64,000 nucleotides of DNA from Ornithodoros turicata. Taxonomy: Eukaryota > Arthropoda > Arachnida > Ixodida > Argasidae. The notes below the pieces were generated by a model, which saw only the letters and a program-made list of their open reading frames with translations, searched no databases and was not told where the DNA came from. Position numbers and translations under genes: made by a program. Positions 32,342 through 43,000 of this stretch are shown here, piece by piece. The stretch covers positions 85,126,668-85,190,667 of the forward strand of contig NC_088203.1 in the NCBI RefSeq assembly GCF_037126465.1, read 5' to 3'. Every line of letters starts with the position of its first letter. Within the stretch, counting starts at the first letter, position 1.

Positions 32342-32880
32342 TTGATGATGATGATGATTGGGGAGTTTGACCGCCAGTGGCGATACCCTAGACCCCATTG
32401 TGATGTGATGTGATGTGAATAAAGAAAAAACTGGGGATGTGAGTTTCGACGAAGTCAAACTGGCTACCCCAGTACACTTAATACCGTAAGTTCAAACAGA
32501 TGATGAGATGATGAAAGCACAAAGGGGTGATGTCCAGAGAAGAACAGGGATGATAATGGAGTTCAACATGTAGTTCAAGTTCAAGAGCTGCGCCCAAGTG
32601 AGAGTAAACTGTCGGAATCGCCGGGGGCACACACAAGACACATCACACATTCAGCGTGTCACAGGATGTCCATGAGCCCGGTTGCATGCAAAAAGTCTTC
32701 AAGTGCCCTTAGCGCCTTGTCGGACGAAGGAGGACATAACAGTTTCGTGATGTATGTCGAAGGCTCGGGAGTCGACGCGAGAGAGGCTTGTCTCTGATGC
32801 CCTTCGAGTATCAACGTATTTCTGACACCTGAGAAGGATGTGTTCTACATCCTCTACGACGCCATTGTAATTCGTTGTTT
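32342..32880 (-). mobile_element. 5'-truncated non-LTR copy with ATC tail
   Basis: Minus-strand translation starts VVEDVEHILLRCQKYVDTRR and continues LSRVDSRAFDIHHETVMSSF, the C-terminal zinc region of ORF2, before stops. The 3' UTR runs through GGGGTAGCCAGTTTGAC-like sequence and ends with CATCATCATCATC (plus GATGATGATGATGATTGGGG at 32344). All enzymatic domains are lost. Confidence 0.75.
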
Positions 32881-34436
32881 CGTAGGCATTTTAGGCTTTG
32901 TTTGTGTCGTCCCCAGTTGGAGCTTGCCTCCGCTAATTCTCGATAATTGCATTAGGTTCCAGTAAACTGAAAGCCAATGGCCAAAATCAATACGTGGTCA
33001 CGTCCTGTTTATCCGTGCTCCACCGCTACGCACTCCAACCGCCCCGATAGCGAATTTTCGGATCGAATATTACATGAATCCTCCACCTTGAATGCTCTGA
33101 GAGTAAATCGTCCCGTTCCCGTGGCAAAATTCGCTTTACAAATCATTGAGCCCCCTGCTGACTTGCACCCTTAACTTCTGATGTGGCAAAACTCAAATTT
33201 CAGGCGAACGAGCTAGGTCGAGGTGGTACGGATCTGAATAACAAGATCCAAATAGGTTGATGACATACACAATCTTCCTCATACAAGTAGTAATTTTCGC
33301 GAAATTCGCGAGAGCTCTTTCCTTCGCGAATTTAATGACAGAAAAATACGCGAACGCAATATGTAAAAAAATTGACCTAGGACACTGTGGCAACATATGT
33401 ACTCGGCTTTTTACGCTATTTCACTGTATTGCCTCACAAAGTGTTCCGCTCTCCGCTGCAAGTGGAGACATAGTAGTCCAGCCTTCGCGAATCCCGCGCG
33501 GGTGTCGGAATCCCGCGATTGCAGTTCTTTGTAAGCCTCGATTATCCAGCATAGCGTGTATGGGTTTTAGCACGCTGCCACGCGGGTCTACCTTTGTACA
33601 AGTTGCCGCATCACTAACGAGTGCCAATCGTACCTGCTCTATACGGTGACAAGAATGATGAGAGACAGAGCAAGTCGGCAATGACCCAGATACCAGCCGA
33701 GTAAGGGCCCCCTAATCGCCGCCCTCTCAGTCAGAAGGGCTCAAAAGGAAGACAAATGCAACGGGTTATTACACAGTCGTGATACCTTTTGTTACCTTCT
33801 TCCTAGAAGTTCAAGGTGGAGGGCCCCTACAAGACGCCTGATGCACGGTCGACGCACCGTGGTGCCGCGAATTTAAGGTTCCGCGAATAATTGCCTGATC
33901 CTGGCTCCTCACAAATTCGCGAATTATCGAGCCCGCGAATTTAACCATATTACATATCTGGAAACGTATGAGGCATTGCGGATCGTCCAGTGGAGTTCCT
34001 ATGTAAGTTGGCGTCAGACCACTTCCAAACAGGCGACGTGCGGTTGCAAATCATGGTTATGGTGGGTGCCGTTTACCAGCGAGATCGCTAGACCCTGAAG
34101 AGCGGCATGATCATGTATAACTGACCACTGACGATTTACCTTTTGCAGACTTCTGGAGCCATGGGTCACCTCACGCGTCAGCTGCAAGGCCTGTCTGCAT
34201 CTTTTGGAACATTTGGACGACGACTGGCCTCACGAGCAAGCTCTATAGTGCAATCACCGCTCCTTCAGACGCCAATGGGACAGGGGTGAGCCATGATGGA
34301 GGAGAACAGTCCTAAGCCATCACCATATCTATATCTGCGTCTGTATGTAATAATGGAACTGGGACCGTTCCGACGTGTCTTCCGCGGTCTTCTCTGAGAC
34401 TTCGCGGTGTAGCTTACTTGCCATTACATGGGGCCC
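32881..34436. other. Unassigned, with AATTCGCG-rich repeats
   Basis: TTCGCGAAATTCGCGAGAGC at about 33297, CTTCGCGAATTTAATG at 33322, CTTCGCGAATCCCGCGCGGG at about 33483 and further CGCGAATTTA words at 33867-33945 form a cluster with partly inverted arrangement. It may be a degraded TIR element of about 650 bp, but I could not define the ends. No gene recognised. Confidence 0.4.
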
Positions 34437-34443
34437 CCACTCC

Positions 34444-36274
34444 AACAACAACAACAATAAATGAAGAAGTGATGATGACATGGGATGTTTCCCCGTGGTA
34501 GCCACAGGACACTACCCCATTTCACAGTGGTTAATATGAGAGGATGAATTATGGTGAGAATGAAGCAACGACAGGTCGGAGTTCTGTTTAGAGCTCTTCA
34601 AGGAGTCCAGTGGCCTGCATGAAAACGAAAAGGGAGCGAAGAGCCCGGCACTGATGTTCAGGGGAGCTCCATGGGCCAAGTACTTTGGACAAGCTGAATG
34701 GTCTATGGTCGAGGAGTTCAAGTTGGCGTCGAAGTACCCGGCGTTCACACGTGTACCGCTCACAGTCCTCGATGATATGGGGGATCGTAGCTGGGGTGCG
34801 GCAAGCTAGGCACAGCGCCGTGTTACTGTAACCTAGCTTAGCACGGAACGCAGGGGTGAAGGCGACGTTGAGTCGTAGACGCCGCAGGAGTGTCGTAAAA
34901 GCCACCTGGCATCCTAAATGATAATGACGGGTCCACTGCATGGAGGAGCGACCATTGAGTGATGTCATGCAGCCATTGCTGGCGGGCCAAGGGTGACACC
35001 AACGCAGACAAGTAGGAGCGCCTATCCCCGTTGGAGAGGATAATGGGCAGGGCTCTGGAGATACGGTGGGCCGCAGCAGCCGCCAAATCTGCCTCTTCGT
35101 TGCCCTGAATGCCGGTGTGGCCGGGGACCCACTGTAGGGTCACCCGGTGTCCCTGTTCGCCGAGAAACCTGAGCGCCGTCAGGATACTAACAACCACCGG
35201 GGCCAACGAGCCGCTGATGCCCATGGTTCCTACACATTGCAGGGCTGATTTTGAGTCGGTGTATATCACCCAGGAACGGGGAGGGTACTTTGAGACAGAC
35301 TTTAGAGATAACAAGATGGCATACAGCTCCGCAGAGGTCGACGAAGTGCGATGTGACAGGCGGAACCCACATGATAGTGACTCCTCCGGTATGACAAAGG
35401 CAGCGGAGGAGCCATCCGACGTAGACGAACCATCTGTGAACACAGCCGTGCGGCCTCTGTAGTTTGTATCCATTATTTCCAAAGTAGACTGCTTGAGAAC
35501 CGAAACGGGGATCTGGCTCTTCGGCCCCAGGAGGCCAGGGATGTGTGTCGAGAGGGATGGGCTCGGCAGTGTCCATGGTGCCACTGAAGGGGCGGTCGGG
35601 GCAACAGTGAAGTCAGGGATGTTTCCAGATGTTGCTGTAACACATAGCGAGAGTTTACTGTTCTTCCGCCTACGTAGCTTTTGAACCAGAGGATGACGCC
35701 GGTGGTGAGCGAGCAACCGTAGGTAGTGTCGGATGGTTTCTCTTCGGCGGAGGACATCGATGGGTATTTCCCCGGCGTCGGCGATCACCATCCGTGTCTC
35801 AGCGCTGCGCGGGACACCAAGGCACGTCCGCAGGCTGCGTGCCAGTGTACACCGAAGCTTGTGCTCAGACGTGGCTGATATACCGTGCAATACGGGCAAG
35901 CTGTATAGCAGGGAGCTGCGAACCAGAGTTTTGTGGAGCACAAGAAGATCCCGCTCAGTGCAGCCCCAGCGCACGCCGGCAAAGTGGCGAATCACATTCC
36001 CCCAGCGCTGAGCCTTTGAGATGATGAAGTCAATGTGCCTTCGCCACGACAGGTTGCGGTCCAGGATAACACCCAGGAACCTGTGAAACTTGACTTGTAT
36101 GAGGGGGCAATCCCCAATCCGCAGTTGGAACCTCCGCATCTCTCTTCGAGTAAACGGAAGGACAGCGCTTTTTTCGGTGGAGATATCCATCCCCGCGTTC
36201 AAGAAGAAGTTGTTGATGGCATCCAGTGCTCTTTGCAACCGATGTTGAATTGCCGGCCGGGATTTTCCAACAGT
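34444..36274 (-). mobile_element. I-like non-LTR copy, 5'-truncated, 7-bp TSD
   Basis: CCACTCC flanks the copy at 34437-34443 and 36275-36281. The 5' end falls just after the RT catalytic YADD box (the first codons read TVGKSRPAIQHRLQ). From there to the 3' UTR the element is nearly intact: RT thumb, RNase H, C-terminal zinc region, the UTR with CCTGTGGCTACCACGGGGAA, and a GTT-repeat tail (CAACAACAACAACAATAAAT on the plus strand). It is the best reference here for the family also seen at 8037, 10424, 11729 and 29437. Confidence 0.9.
34588..36274 (-). pseudogene. ORF2 fragment: RT thumb, RNase H, zinc region, one frameshift
   Basis: The open frame from the 5' junction to 34838 holds FHRFLGVILDRNLSWRRHID (RT motif E region), VFTDGSSTSDGSSAAFVIPE, SAELYAILLSLK, YTDSKSALQCVGT and WVPGHTGIQGNEEADLAAAA. 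These are the RNase H Asp-Glu-Asp-Asp residues, all present. At plus 34897-34900 a run of four A where the reading frame needs three shifts the frame within the GGF/TTLLRRLRLN junction. The second frame (34588-34968) completes the protein with RAKLGYSNTALCLACRTPAT, IPHIIEDCERY and a stop after GLLEEL. The RT catalytic residues are missing. A single slip plus truncation implies a fairly young copy. Confidence 0.85.
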
Positions 36275-36281
36275 CCACTCC

Positions 36282-36712
36282 GAAAATCAGACGGGTATGA
36301 GAAAAGTGATATCATCCTGCATTTGAATTGTGCTGGAGCATGATATGCTGCGCAGTTCAGCGTTTGCAGAGCTGCGCGTGAGCATACACCGTAACACAAT
36401 GTATTCAGAGAACTAGCCACAGAGTAACGGTTCAAGTCCGGTCACAAATCAATGCTTCGCTTGCAGGTGTTTAATAGAGCGTGTCAAAAAGGTCTGAATG
36501 GATTCTCAACAAATCTTGTAATGTGTCAAAAACGATCGCATATATACAGAGCACCGTTTCATTCTCTCTGCCTCTTTGGAGCCAACCTGATATCAAAACA
36601 ACGTACCTTCGGAAAACGGCGCCTCCTCTTGTGTCAATATCGCGGATAAATTTTCAGTGACGTTTATTGTCGCGGCTCTTTTTGGATTTGATACCGGATA
36701 TAGCTGATGTGA
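36282..36712. other. Unassigned spacer
   Basis: No gene recognised. GGTTCAAGTCC at about 36430 resembles a Pol III B box but no tRNA cloverleaf forms around it. Confidence 0.4.
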
Positions 36713-36847
36713 TTGATGTTAACATTGCCTTGAGTTTGAGGGGGAAAACACAGGACGAACACAGGACAGGACGAGATGAACAGATAGACTCACTGTTCAT
36801 CTCGTCCTGTGTTTTTCCCCTCAAACTCAAGGCAATGTTAACATCAA
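36713..36847. repeat. Near-perfect palindrome, arms 71 and 55 nt
   Basis: The left arm (36713-36783) begins TTGATGTTAACATTGCCTTG and the right arm (36793-36847) ends with its exact complement, around a 9-nt loop. Apart from one offset within the G/A run, the only difference is 16 extra nt in the left arm, made by repeating ACACAGGAC. Such a structure would extrude as a long hairpin. The near identity implies recent origin, by fold-back synthesis or as a small palindromic transposon. Confidence 0.9.
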
Positions 36848-39600
36848 TTCAACACCAGCTAGCTTGCCTGCTCCTGCTATGTTTATCGGATATACCTGTC
36901 CGGGGCGTTTGTCAGGAAGTGACCCCGTGTTCTTTCATTTTATTTTTTTTTAAGCTCGTTCAGGTTACTTCGTCTGAACGTGCAATGCTTCGTATGAAAG
37001 ATAGTAGGTAATACTACTACTACTAATAATAATGATAACAATAATAGAGAGAGACAGAGGAAGCTAGGCGAAGCGAAACTATCATAAAATGAGATTGTGG
37101 TGGTGATAGCGTCGATATTACCGAGCTGTTTGTCTGGTGATAAGGCGGTATGCTGCTCGGGCGTGCACGTCTAACGAGATAACGAGTGGCGGGAAATTCA
37201 AAAAGACGGGCACGTGACAGATTGCGCGTGATTCATACTGTACCCGTGTTCACGTATCGCGCGAGGAGCGCCGTGCACGTGTTTAATCACGTGCCCTTCT
37301 CGACGAGTACCCTACCCCTAGTTAGCTCGTTGCACGTGCAAGCGATTAAGCCCCCAGCTGGGGCGACTTCTAAGGAAAGTGTGCCTACAGTTGCCTCATA
37401 GTATTTGAGGGAACCCAAGAAACGAACACACACACACGAAACAGCTGGAACGGGATTCCAACAGGGGCATCTCGCAGCCTCGGCCGGAGAAGACAACGAG
37501 CTAAGCAAAATTATGCAAACAAATGTGACTGGGTTTAACATTGTGGATCCACATTTCTGCAACCACCATCTCCGTATTTTTCTTCATGCATCCAATCCTA
37601 TCCAATCCAATCCAATCTTTTTAACCTAGCACAATAGAGAAGTACCTATAGGCAGTCACCCCATGTCATAGTCACATATGGTCATATATTTATTCATTGT
37701 TGTTACCTATAGACAGAAAAACGAAACAACGCAAGAGATCCCGAGACGAGCTGACCTGATCCAGCTCGGACAGCCTGAATAACTTCGTGGGTCCCCAAGG
37801 CGTCTTTTCTCTGTTGGTCAGAAAGGCAGCAGCATGCAGAATTTGAACAATTTCGCAAGATCTCTATCCGTGCAGCTTTTCTCACAAGGTGCTCTGACCT
37901 CTCCCTCAACCTCTCTCTGCGTAATCTTTCCTTGCACATCCCCCTCTCTCACACGAGTTCGAAAGCTGCTTCTACAAGTCCACGAGGATCACCCCGTCTC
38001 CTTCCTTCCAGTCTCCATCGCTTATTTGTATACACTTACGTACAAACACACGCCAGGTTACGCAAAAGAAGAGACCGCGAGGTTAAAGCCCTCGGACTGA
38101 ACTGTCAACTTTCACAGCTGACAATCCTCCCCAAGTGCTCATCAAAAGCAACAACAACAACAACAACGGGCCCGTGTCTGCCAACAGGAAGAAACACGCA
38201 AAACTCTCGCATCCTTTCACATTGTACACAGAATCGTTTGAATAGCTGCGACGAGGTTTTGCTTTTCCTTTTTCACTGCAGGGTCTAAGGTGACGAACCG
38301 CCGTGACCTTTCCTTTGCTGGATCTTTTTTTTCCTCTTAGATGGAGAGCTTTGTGTGTTAGGTGGGAGGTGGCGTGGAAGGGTGGTTTCTTCTCTCAATG
38401 TCCAGCAGGGACCCGTTTTGTGCACCTTTTCTTGCGCGGCTCCCGTTCGGAGGAGGGCGAGGTTCCTGACCTTCCTGTGTTGCACTTGGGCTGAAGAGGT
38501 GACTAACCCTTCCAAAAATGTCGTCTGTCTCTTGTATTTGCTTTATTTGAAGTGTTTCGTGGACCTCTAGCTGTGCACATACTGGTAGTTAGTAATGGAG
38601 AAAAAATAATACTAAATAGAACATTCGGGTCAAAAGTATGAACAGAAGTTATTCTTACACTAGCATTTTGTTTGAGGACGCATCCAATGACAGCACCGAA
38701 TGAATTGAGCTGGAAAAAAGAAAAACGTGGATGACACCACGCAGTAACAAAAGGCAGAGCTACGCCCAATGACCGATGAACAAGTATATTTATCATTCGC
38801 ATGAATCAGTCCTGGGAATTAACTTGGTTACAAGTACTCACTTACTGAGCAATCAGTCAGTAACTGTAATTAATAAAGATTTCTCAGAGAACAACGTCCA
38901 TGGGGAATACCAGTCAGCGACAGGTTGCGAACGAAGATGCGACTAGTTTCTAAAATGAAAGAGAACAGCATAGAATTCTAAAGCGAATCAGTGTAACTAG
39001 ACGGCAACTATATAGTTACAGTTTATTTGGAATTACCTGTTTGTCTCTCTCGTTTGAGAAACTATAACCGCACCTTCCTTCACAACCTGTCGCTGACGTA
39101 TATTCGATATGAAAGTTGCTCTTTTGAGAAAGAGTTATTGATTACATTTGGTGGTATTGTATTGCTCAGTAAGTGATTAACTAAGTTACTTCCCAAGACT
39201 GCCATGAATTATATTTGTTAATCGATTTTCTATTCCTCTATTCTGTTCTTAAGTTTTATTCGTTACGTGTATAGTGGCTACAGTGCGTGATGACGCTGCC
39301 GTATATTTGCTACCTTTTGTGCCGTAGCGAATTTTGACATTTACATTTTGATTTTGATTGAATTTTATTGCGTGTTACGTTGTACATTCTATATTGACAG
39401 CGTGAAATGTATTTCCACTACAAATGTCGGCAGCGTAATCATTTTTTCGGGTACCGCTACCACTACTTTTCCGCGAAATGAAAGATCTCAGGCACAAAGA
39501 GAGGCACCGAGAAACGCGAGACAAAACTGAAACAGGGGTTCTTTCGTTTTATTTCTTTTATTTAGTTGCGTGCCTGCAGGATTTGAAATTTGGCCAGACA
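36848..39600. other. Unassigned 2.7 kb left of the BEL/Pao element
   Basis: Contains a diverged SINE (37346-37490), a CCAAT-type pentamer array near 37587-37617, a CAA array at about 38150-38168 and several frames of 88-118 codons without motifs. AT content rises toward 39000-39350. No host gene recognised. Confidence 0.4.
37346..37490 (-). mobile_element. Diverged SINE fragment
   Basis: GGGGCGACTTCTAAGG, GTGTGCCTACAGTT, GAGGGAACCCAAG, an AC run and GGAACGGGATTCCAACAGG then CAGCCTCGGCC follow the reverse-complement order of the SINE body and B box. It is strongly diverged and lacks a clear tail. Confidence 0.5.
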
Positions 39601-39605
39601 TGTAT
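39601..39605. repeat. Left target site duplication TGTAT
   Basis: Matches 45818-45822 exactly on the other side of the LTR element. Five bp is within the range BEL/Pao integrases produce. Confidence 0.9.
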
Positions 39606-39993
39606 TGTTGTAAAACTGTGTTCGGCCAAAAAACGGGTCTGCAGCTGGATGGCTGCGACACGGAGTGACAAGTGGCTGTCATGACGCACCCAGGAGAAGG
39701 GGGGCACGGAACTCCAGTTTTCCTGGAAGTAGAGGGGAAACTGTCTCCCTTTTTTTCCTGTGTCTTAACTGCGTTTCTTCTTTTTTACTTGTTCGCACTT
39801 GGAGGTCTCTGGACCCCAGGAAAAGGCATTAGTTTTTTAGTTGCAAAATAAACCTCGCTGAGCAAAGACGTCTTTGTGCTACGTGTCTTCTTATCGGTCC
39901 CTTTTTACCTTTTTACCGGGCCAACGACAGCTTCACGGTGTCATCCATATATTGTGTAACGAGTGGGATATCGCAAGATATTATTCCACTACA
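39606..39993 (+). repeat. 5' LTR, 388 bp
   Basis: Starts TGTTGTAAAACTGTGTTCGG and ends GATATTATTCCACTACA. It carries a polyadenylation signal AATAAA at 39847-39852 that would act in the downstream copy, and it must hold the promoter that drives the element, though no clear TATA box is visible. It matches 45430-45817 base for base by my reading. Confidence 0.95.
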
Positions 39994-39998
39994 TTTTT

Positions 39999-40017
39999 TG
40001 GTGCCGAAACCCGGGAT
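39999..40017 (+). other. Primer binding site, tRNA-Phe type
   Basis: TGGTGCCGAAACCCGGGAT is complementary to a tRNA 3' end reading CCCGGGTTTCGGCA plus CCA, which is the acceptor and T-arm end I know for metazoan tRNA-Phe(GAA). Five T residues separate it from the LTR. The tRNA would prime minus-strand DNA synthesis. Confidence 0.8.
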
Positions 40018-40040
40018 TACACTTGTGAAGTTCTATCGCC

Positions 40041-43000
40041 ATGGATCGATTGAAGACAAAGCGTTCGGTTCGACGGACGAAGAACACCAAGCTGGTCAAC
40101 GAAGTGTGTTCATTGCTGCAACAGCCGGACGTCACCGTCAACGCCCTCCACAGTCTGCGGGACCGTCTCATCGCTAGCAACGACGAACTGAAGCAACTTA
40201 ACGTGCAGATCGACCCCCTCGTTGCGGATGATGATCTGGAAGCCGAGTACTCGACCGTCGGAGACTACGAAGATGAGTTCGTGAAAGCCCTGAGTGACAT
40301 CAAGAGTAAGTTGGCTGCTTTACAAATGTCATCAAGCGCGTCTCCTCCTGTCAGCTCGGCGACCGGCCCCGAAAAGCCCCGCAACACTGGTGTAAAACTT
40401 CCTAAACTTCAATTGGTTCAGTTCAAGGGAGAATTATCACAGTGGCAACCGTTCTGGGAACAATTTGAAGCGACAGTCCACAACAACGATCAACTGTCGG
40501 ACGTAGAGAAACTGCAGTACCTGCGTTCGCTTCTGGTTGGCCCAGCAGCTTGTGCAATATCAGGATTACAGTGCACAGCAGCGTGCTACAAGGACGCGCT
40601 GGACATTCTCACCCAACGTTTCGGAGACAAACGCCGTATCGAACGTGAGCATCTCCACAATCTGAGACACCTTCCTCGCGTGAAGTCGTCAGAAGATGTT
40701 CCGGCGCTCCGAAAGCTGTACGACCGGGTCCAAACGAACACACGCGGCCTGCAATCACTTGGGGTCTCCAGCACTACATATTCCTCCATGATGGTGGACA
40801 TTCTCTTATCGGTGCTTCCGTCCGACATCGTGGTTGAATATCACCGAAAGTTAAGCACAATGGAGTCCTCCTGCCGACTGGAAGATGACGCGCCCTCTGC
40901 TGCATCTCGAGGATCGTCGGATGCGGCGTCGGATGCCTCCCAGGCCTCTACAGAAATGGTGAGGCTCCTAAATTTCCTGCGCGTGGAGATCGAGAGCCGC
41001 GAACGCGCGGGTGTGTTGGACAGTAAATGGGACAACACACCAGCACCCAAACGTAAACACGGAGGGAACCCTCCATCGGCGCTCGTGCTCCACAGCACCG
41101 GCAAGGTGAGCTCCGGTTGCTTCTTCTGCGGATCAAAAGGCCATAATGCAGATACTTGCACGGGAGACCTTACATTGGAGGAGAAGAAAAGGAAACTTGG
41201 ATCATCGAAAAGATGCTTCCGGTGTACAAAGCAGGGGCATATGTCTAAGAACTGTCGGTATGGGGGAAGATGCGCAAAATGTGGTGGGAGACATTGTGTA
41301 TCGCTATGTGATCCATCCTGGAAACCGAAGTTACCGCAGGATGCCGCCCAGCAGATGACCACCACCAACTTGTTCTCCGCGAGTGCCTCTCCGACTTTAC
41401 CGCACACGGAGGTGCTACTTCAAACTTTCCGCGCTTGGGCTGTTACGGATATCAACTGTGCATACGTGCGAGGCATAATTGATGGCGGTAGCCAACGAAC
41501 GTTCGTCCGTGAGGACCTCGTGGACAAGCTGGGATTACCAGTAATTGGAACAACCAATATACGCCTCAATACTTTCGCAACTTCGTGCGCAGACCATCAC
41601 AGCAGAAGCTTGAGGGTTGTTCAGTTGCGTCTAAGGAGCCAGTACAAGACCACAGAACACATCCTCGAGGCAATCGCCATACCGTTCATCTGCGAAGACG
41701 TGGTGCAAACGCCCATGGACGTCTCTTTCGTAACGAGCTTGCGTCAACAAGGTATGGAGATTGCGGATCGTCTCCTTTTCCCATCTATCGCTGGCGTCGA
41801 GGGAATCAGCCTGCTTGTTGGTGCTGACCAGATGTGGAAGCTTTTGTGCGGGGACGTCCGTCGCTGTGAGAGCCATCCAGACCTCGTCGCCATCTCCACC
41901 GTGCTCGGATGGACATTTCAGGGACAGCCCTGTACCAGAAGCACCATTACCGACGCCGCTAATGTCATGGTATGTGTGCTGCGAGCAGGGATAGAAAACG
42001 ATGACCATCAAACCTCCCTACGCCAGCTATGGGAACTGGACAGTATCGGAATAACAGATGATCCAAAATCTAACACACTACAAAACGAAGAGGTCCACAG
42101 AGAATTCGAAAAAAGCATCGTTAAAATTGACGGCCACTATGGGGTCTCTCTCCCTTGGAAGGCAACGCCAAACACTTTGGACGATAACTATGCCGTTGCC
42201 GAGAAGAGATTGCACAGGTTAGTCAACCGGCTCACCTCAGATGGCTGCCTCACCGAATATGACGAAGCTATCAGGGGGTACCTGAGACAAGGTCATGCTG
42301 AAAAGGCTCCGGACGCCACTGGAACACACGGGCGTGTGTACTACATGCCACATCGAGCGGTTATAAAGCCTGACTCGTCATCAACCCGGCTCCGAGTGGT
42401 CTTCGACGCGTCCTCGCATGCCAGTAAATCAAGTTCCCTCAACGACCATCTGGAGAAGGGTCCCAAGATCAACTCCGACCTAGTTCCAGTGTTGCTCCGG
42501 TTCAGGATGAACGCAATTGCCCTGACAGCTGATATCGAGAAGGCCTTCCTTCAGATCGCCATTAACGAAGCAGATCGCGACGCTCTGCGATTCCTGTGGT
42601 TTGCTGACGTGCCGACAGTCAACCATCCGTTGCCAGCTGTGGAGGAATGGCGTATGACACGGGTGCCATTCGGGACAACATCTAGCCCATTTCTTCTAGG
42701 AGCCACCTTGCAATACCATCTCAGGAATGCGCGGGATGACCAAGCGGACGTCGCGACGATTTTGGAGCGCTCGTTCTACGTAGACGACCTTCTCGCGGGC
42801 GCCTCTACAGTGGAGGAGGCAAAGACAATAAAGGACACAGCTCAAGCCTTGATGGCGGAAGCCGGCATGAACCTAACGAAATGGAGTTCGAATTCGACGG
42901 AGCTACAGCAGCATATCAACGGCACGAGCTCCACTGCGGCTCCATCAGTAACGGAACCCGAGAAACGTATAAAAGCGGGAGAAGTTTCCAAAGTACTTGG

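Noticed and set aside
36421..36470. tRNA-like GGTTCAAGTCC B box
   Set aside because: No matching A box, anticodon arm or acceptor stem could be folded around it.
39994..40040. An envelope or additional ORF in the BEL/Pao element
   Set aside because: The space before Gag-Pol is only the primer site and a short leader, and the space after it is under 40 bp, so no further gene fits.
40841..41407. 188-codon minus-strand frame inside the BEL/Pao element
   Set aside because: Shadow of the intact Gag-Pol frame on the opposite strand.
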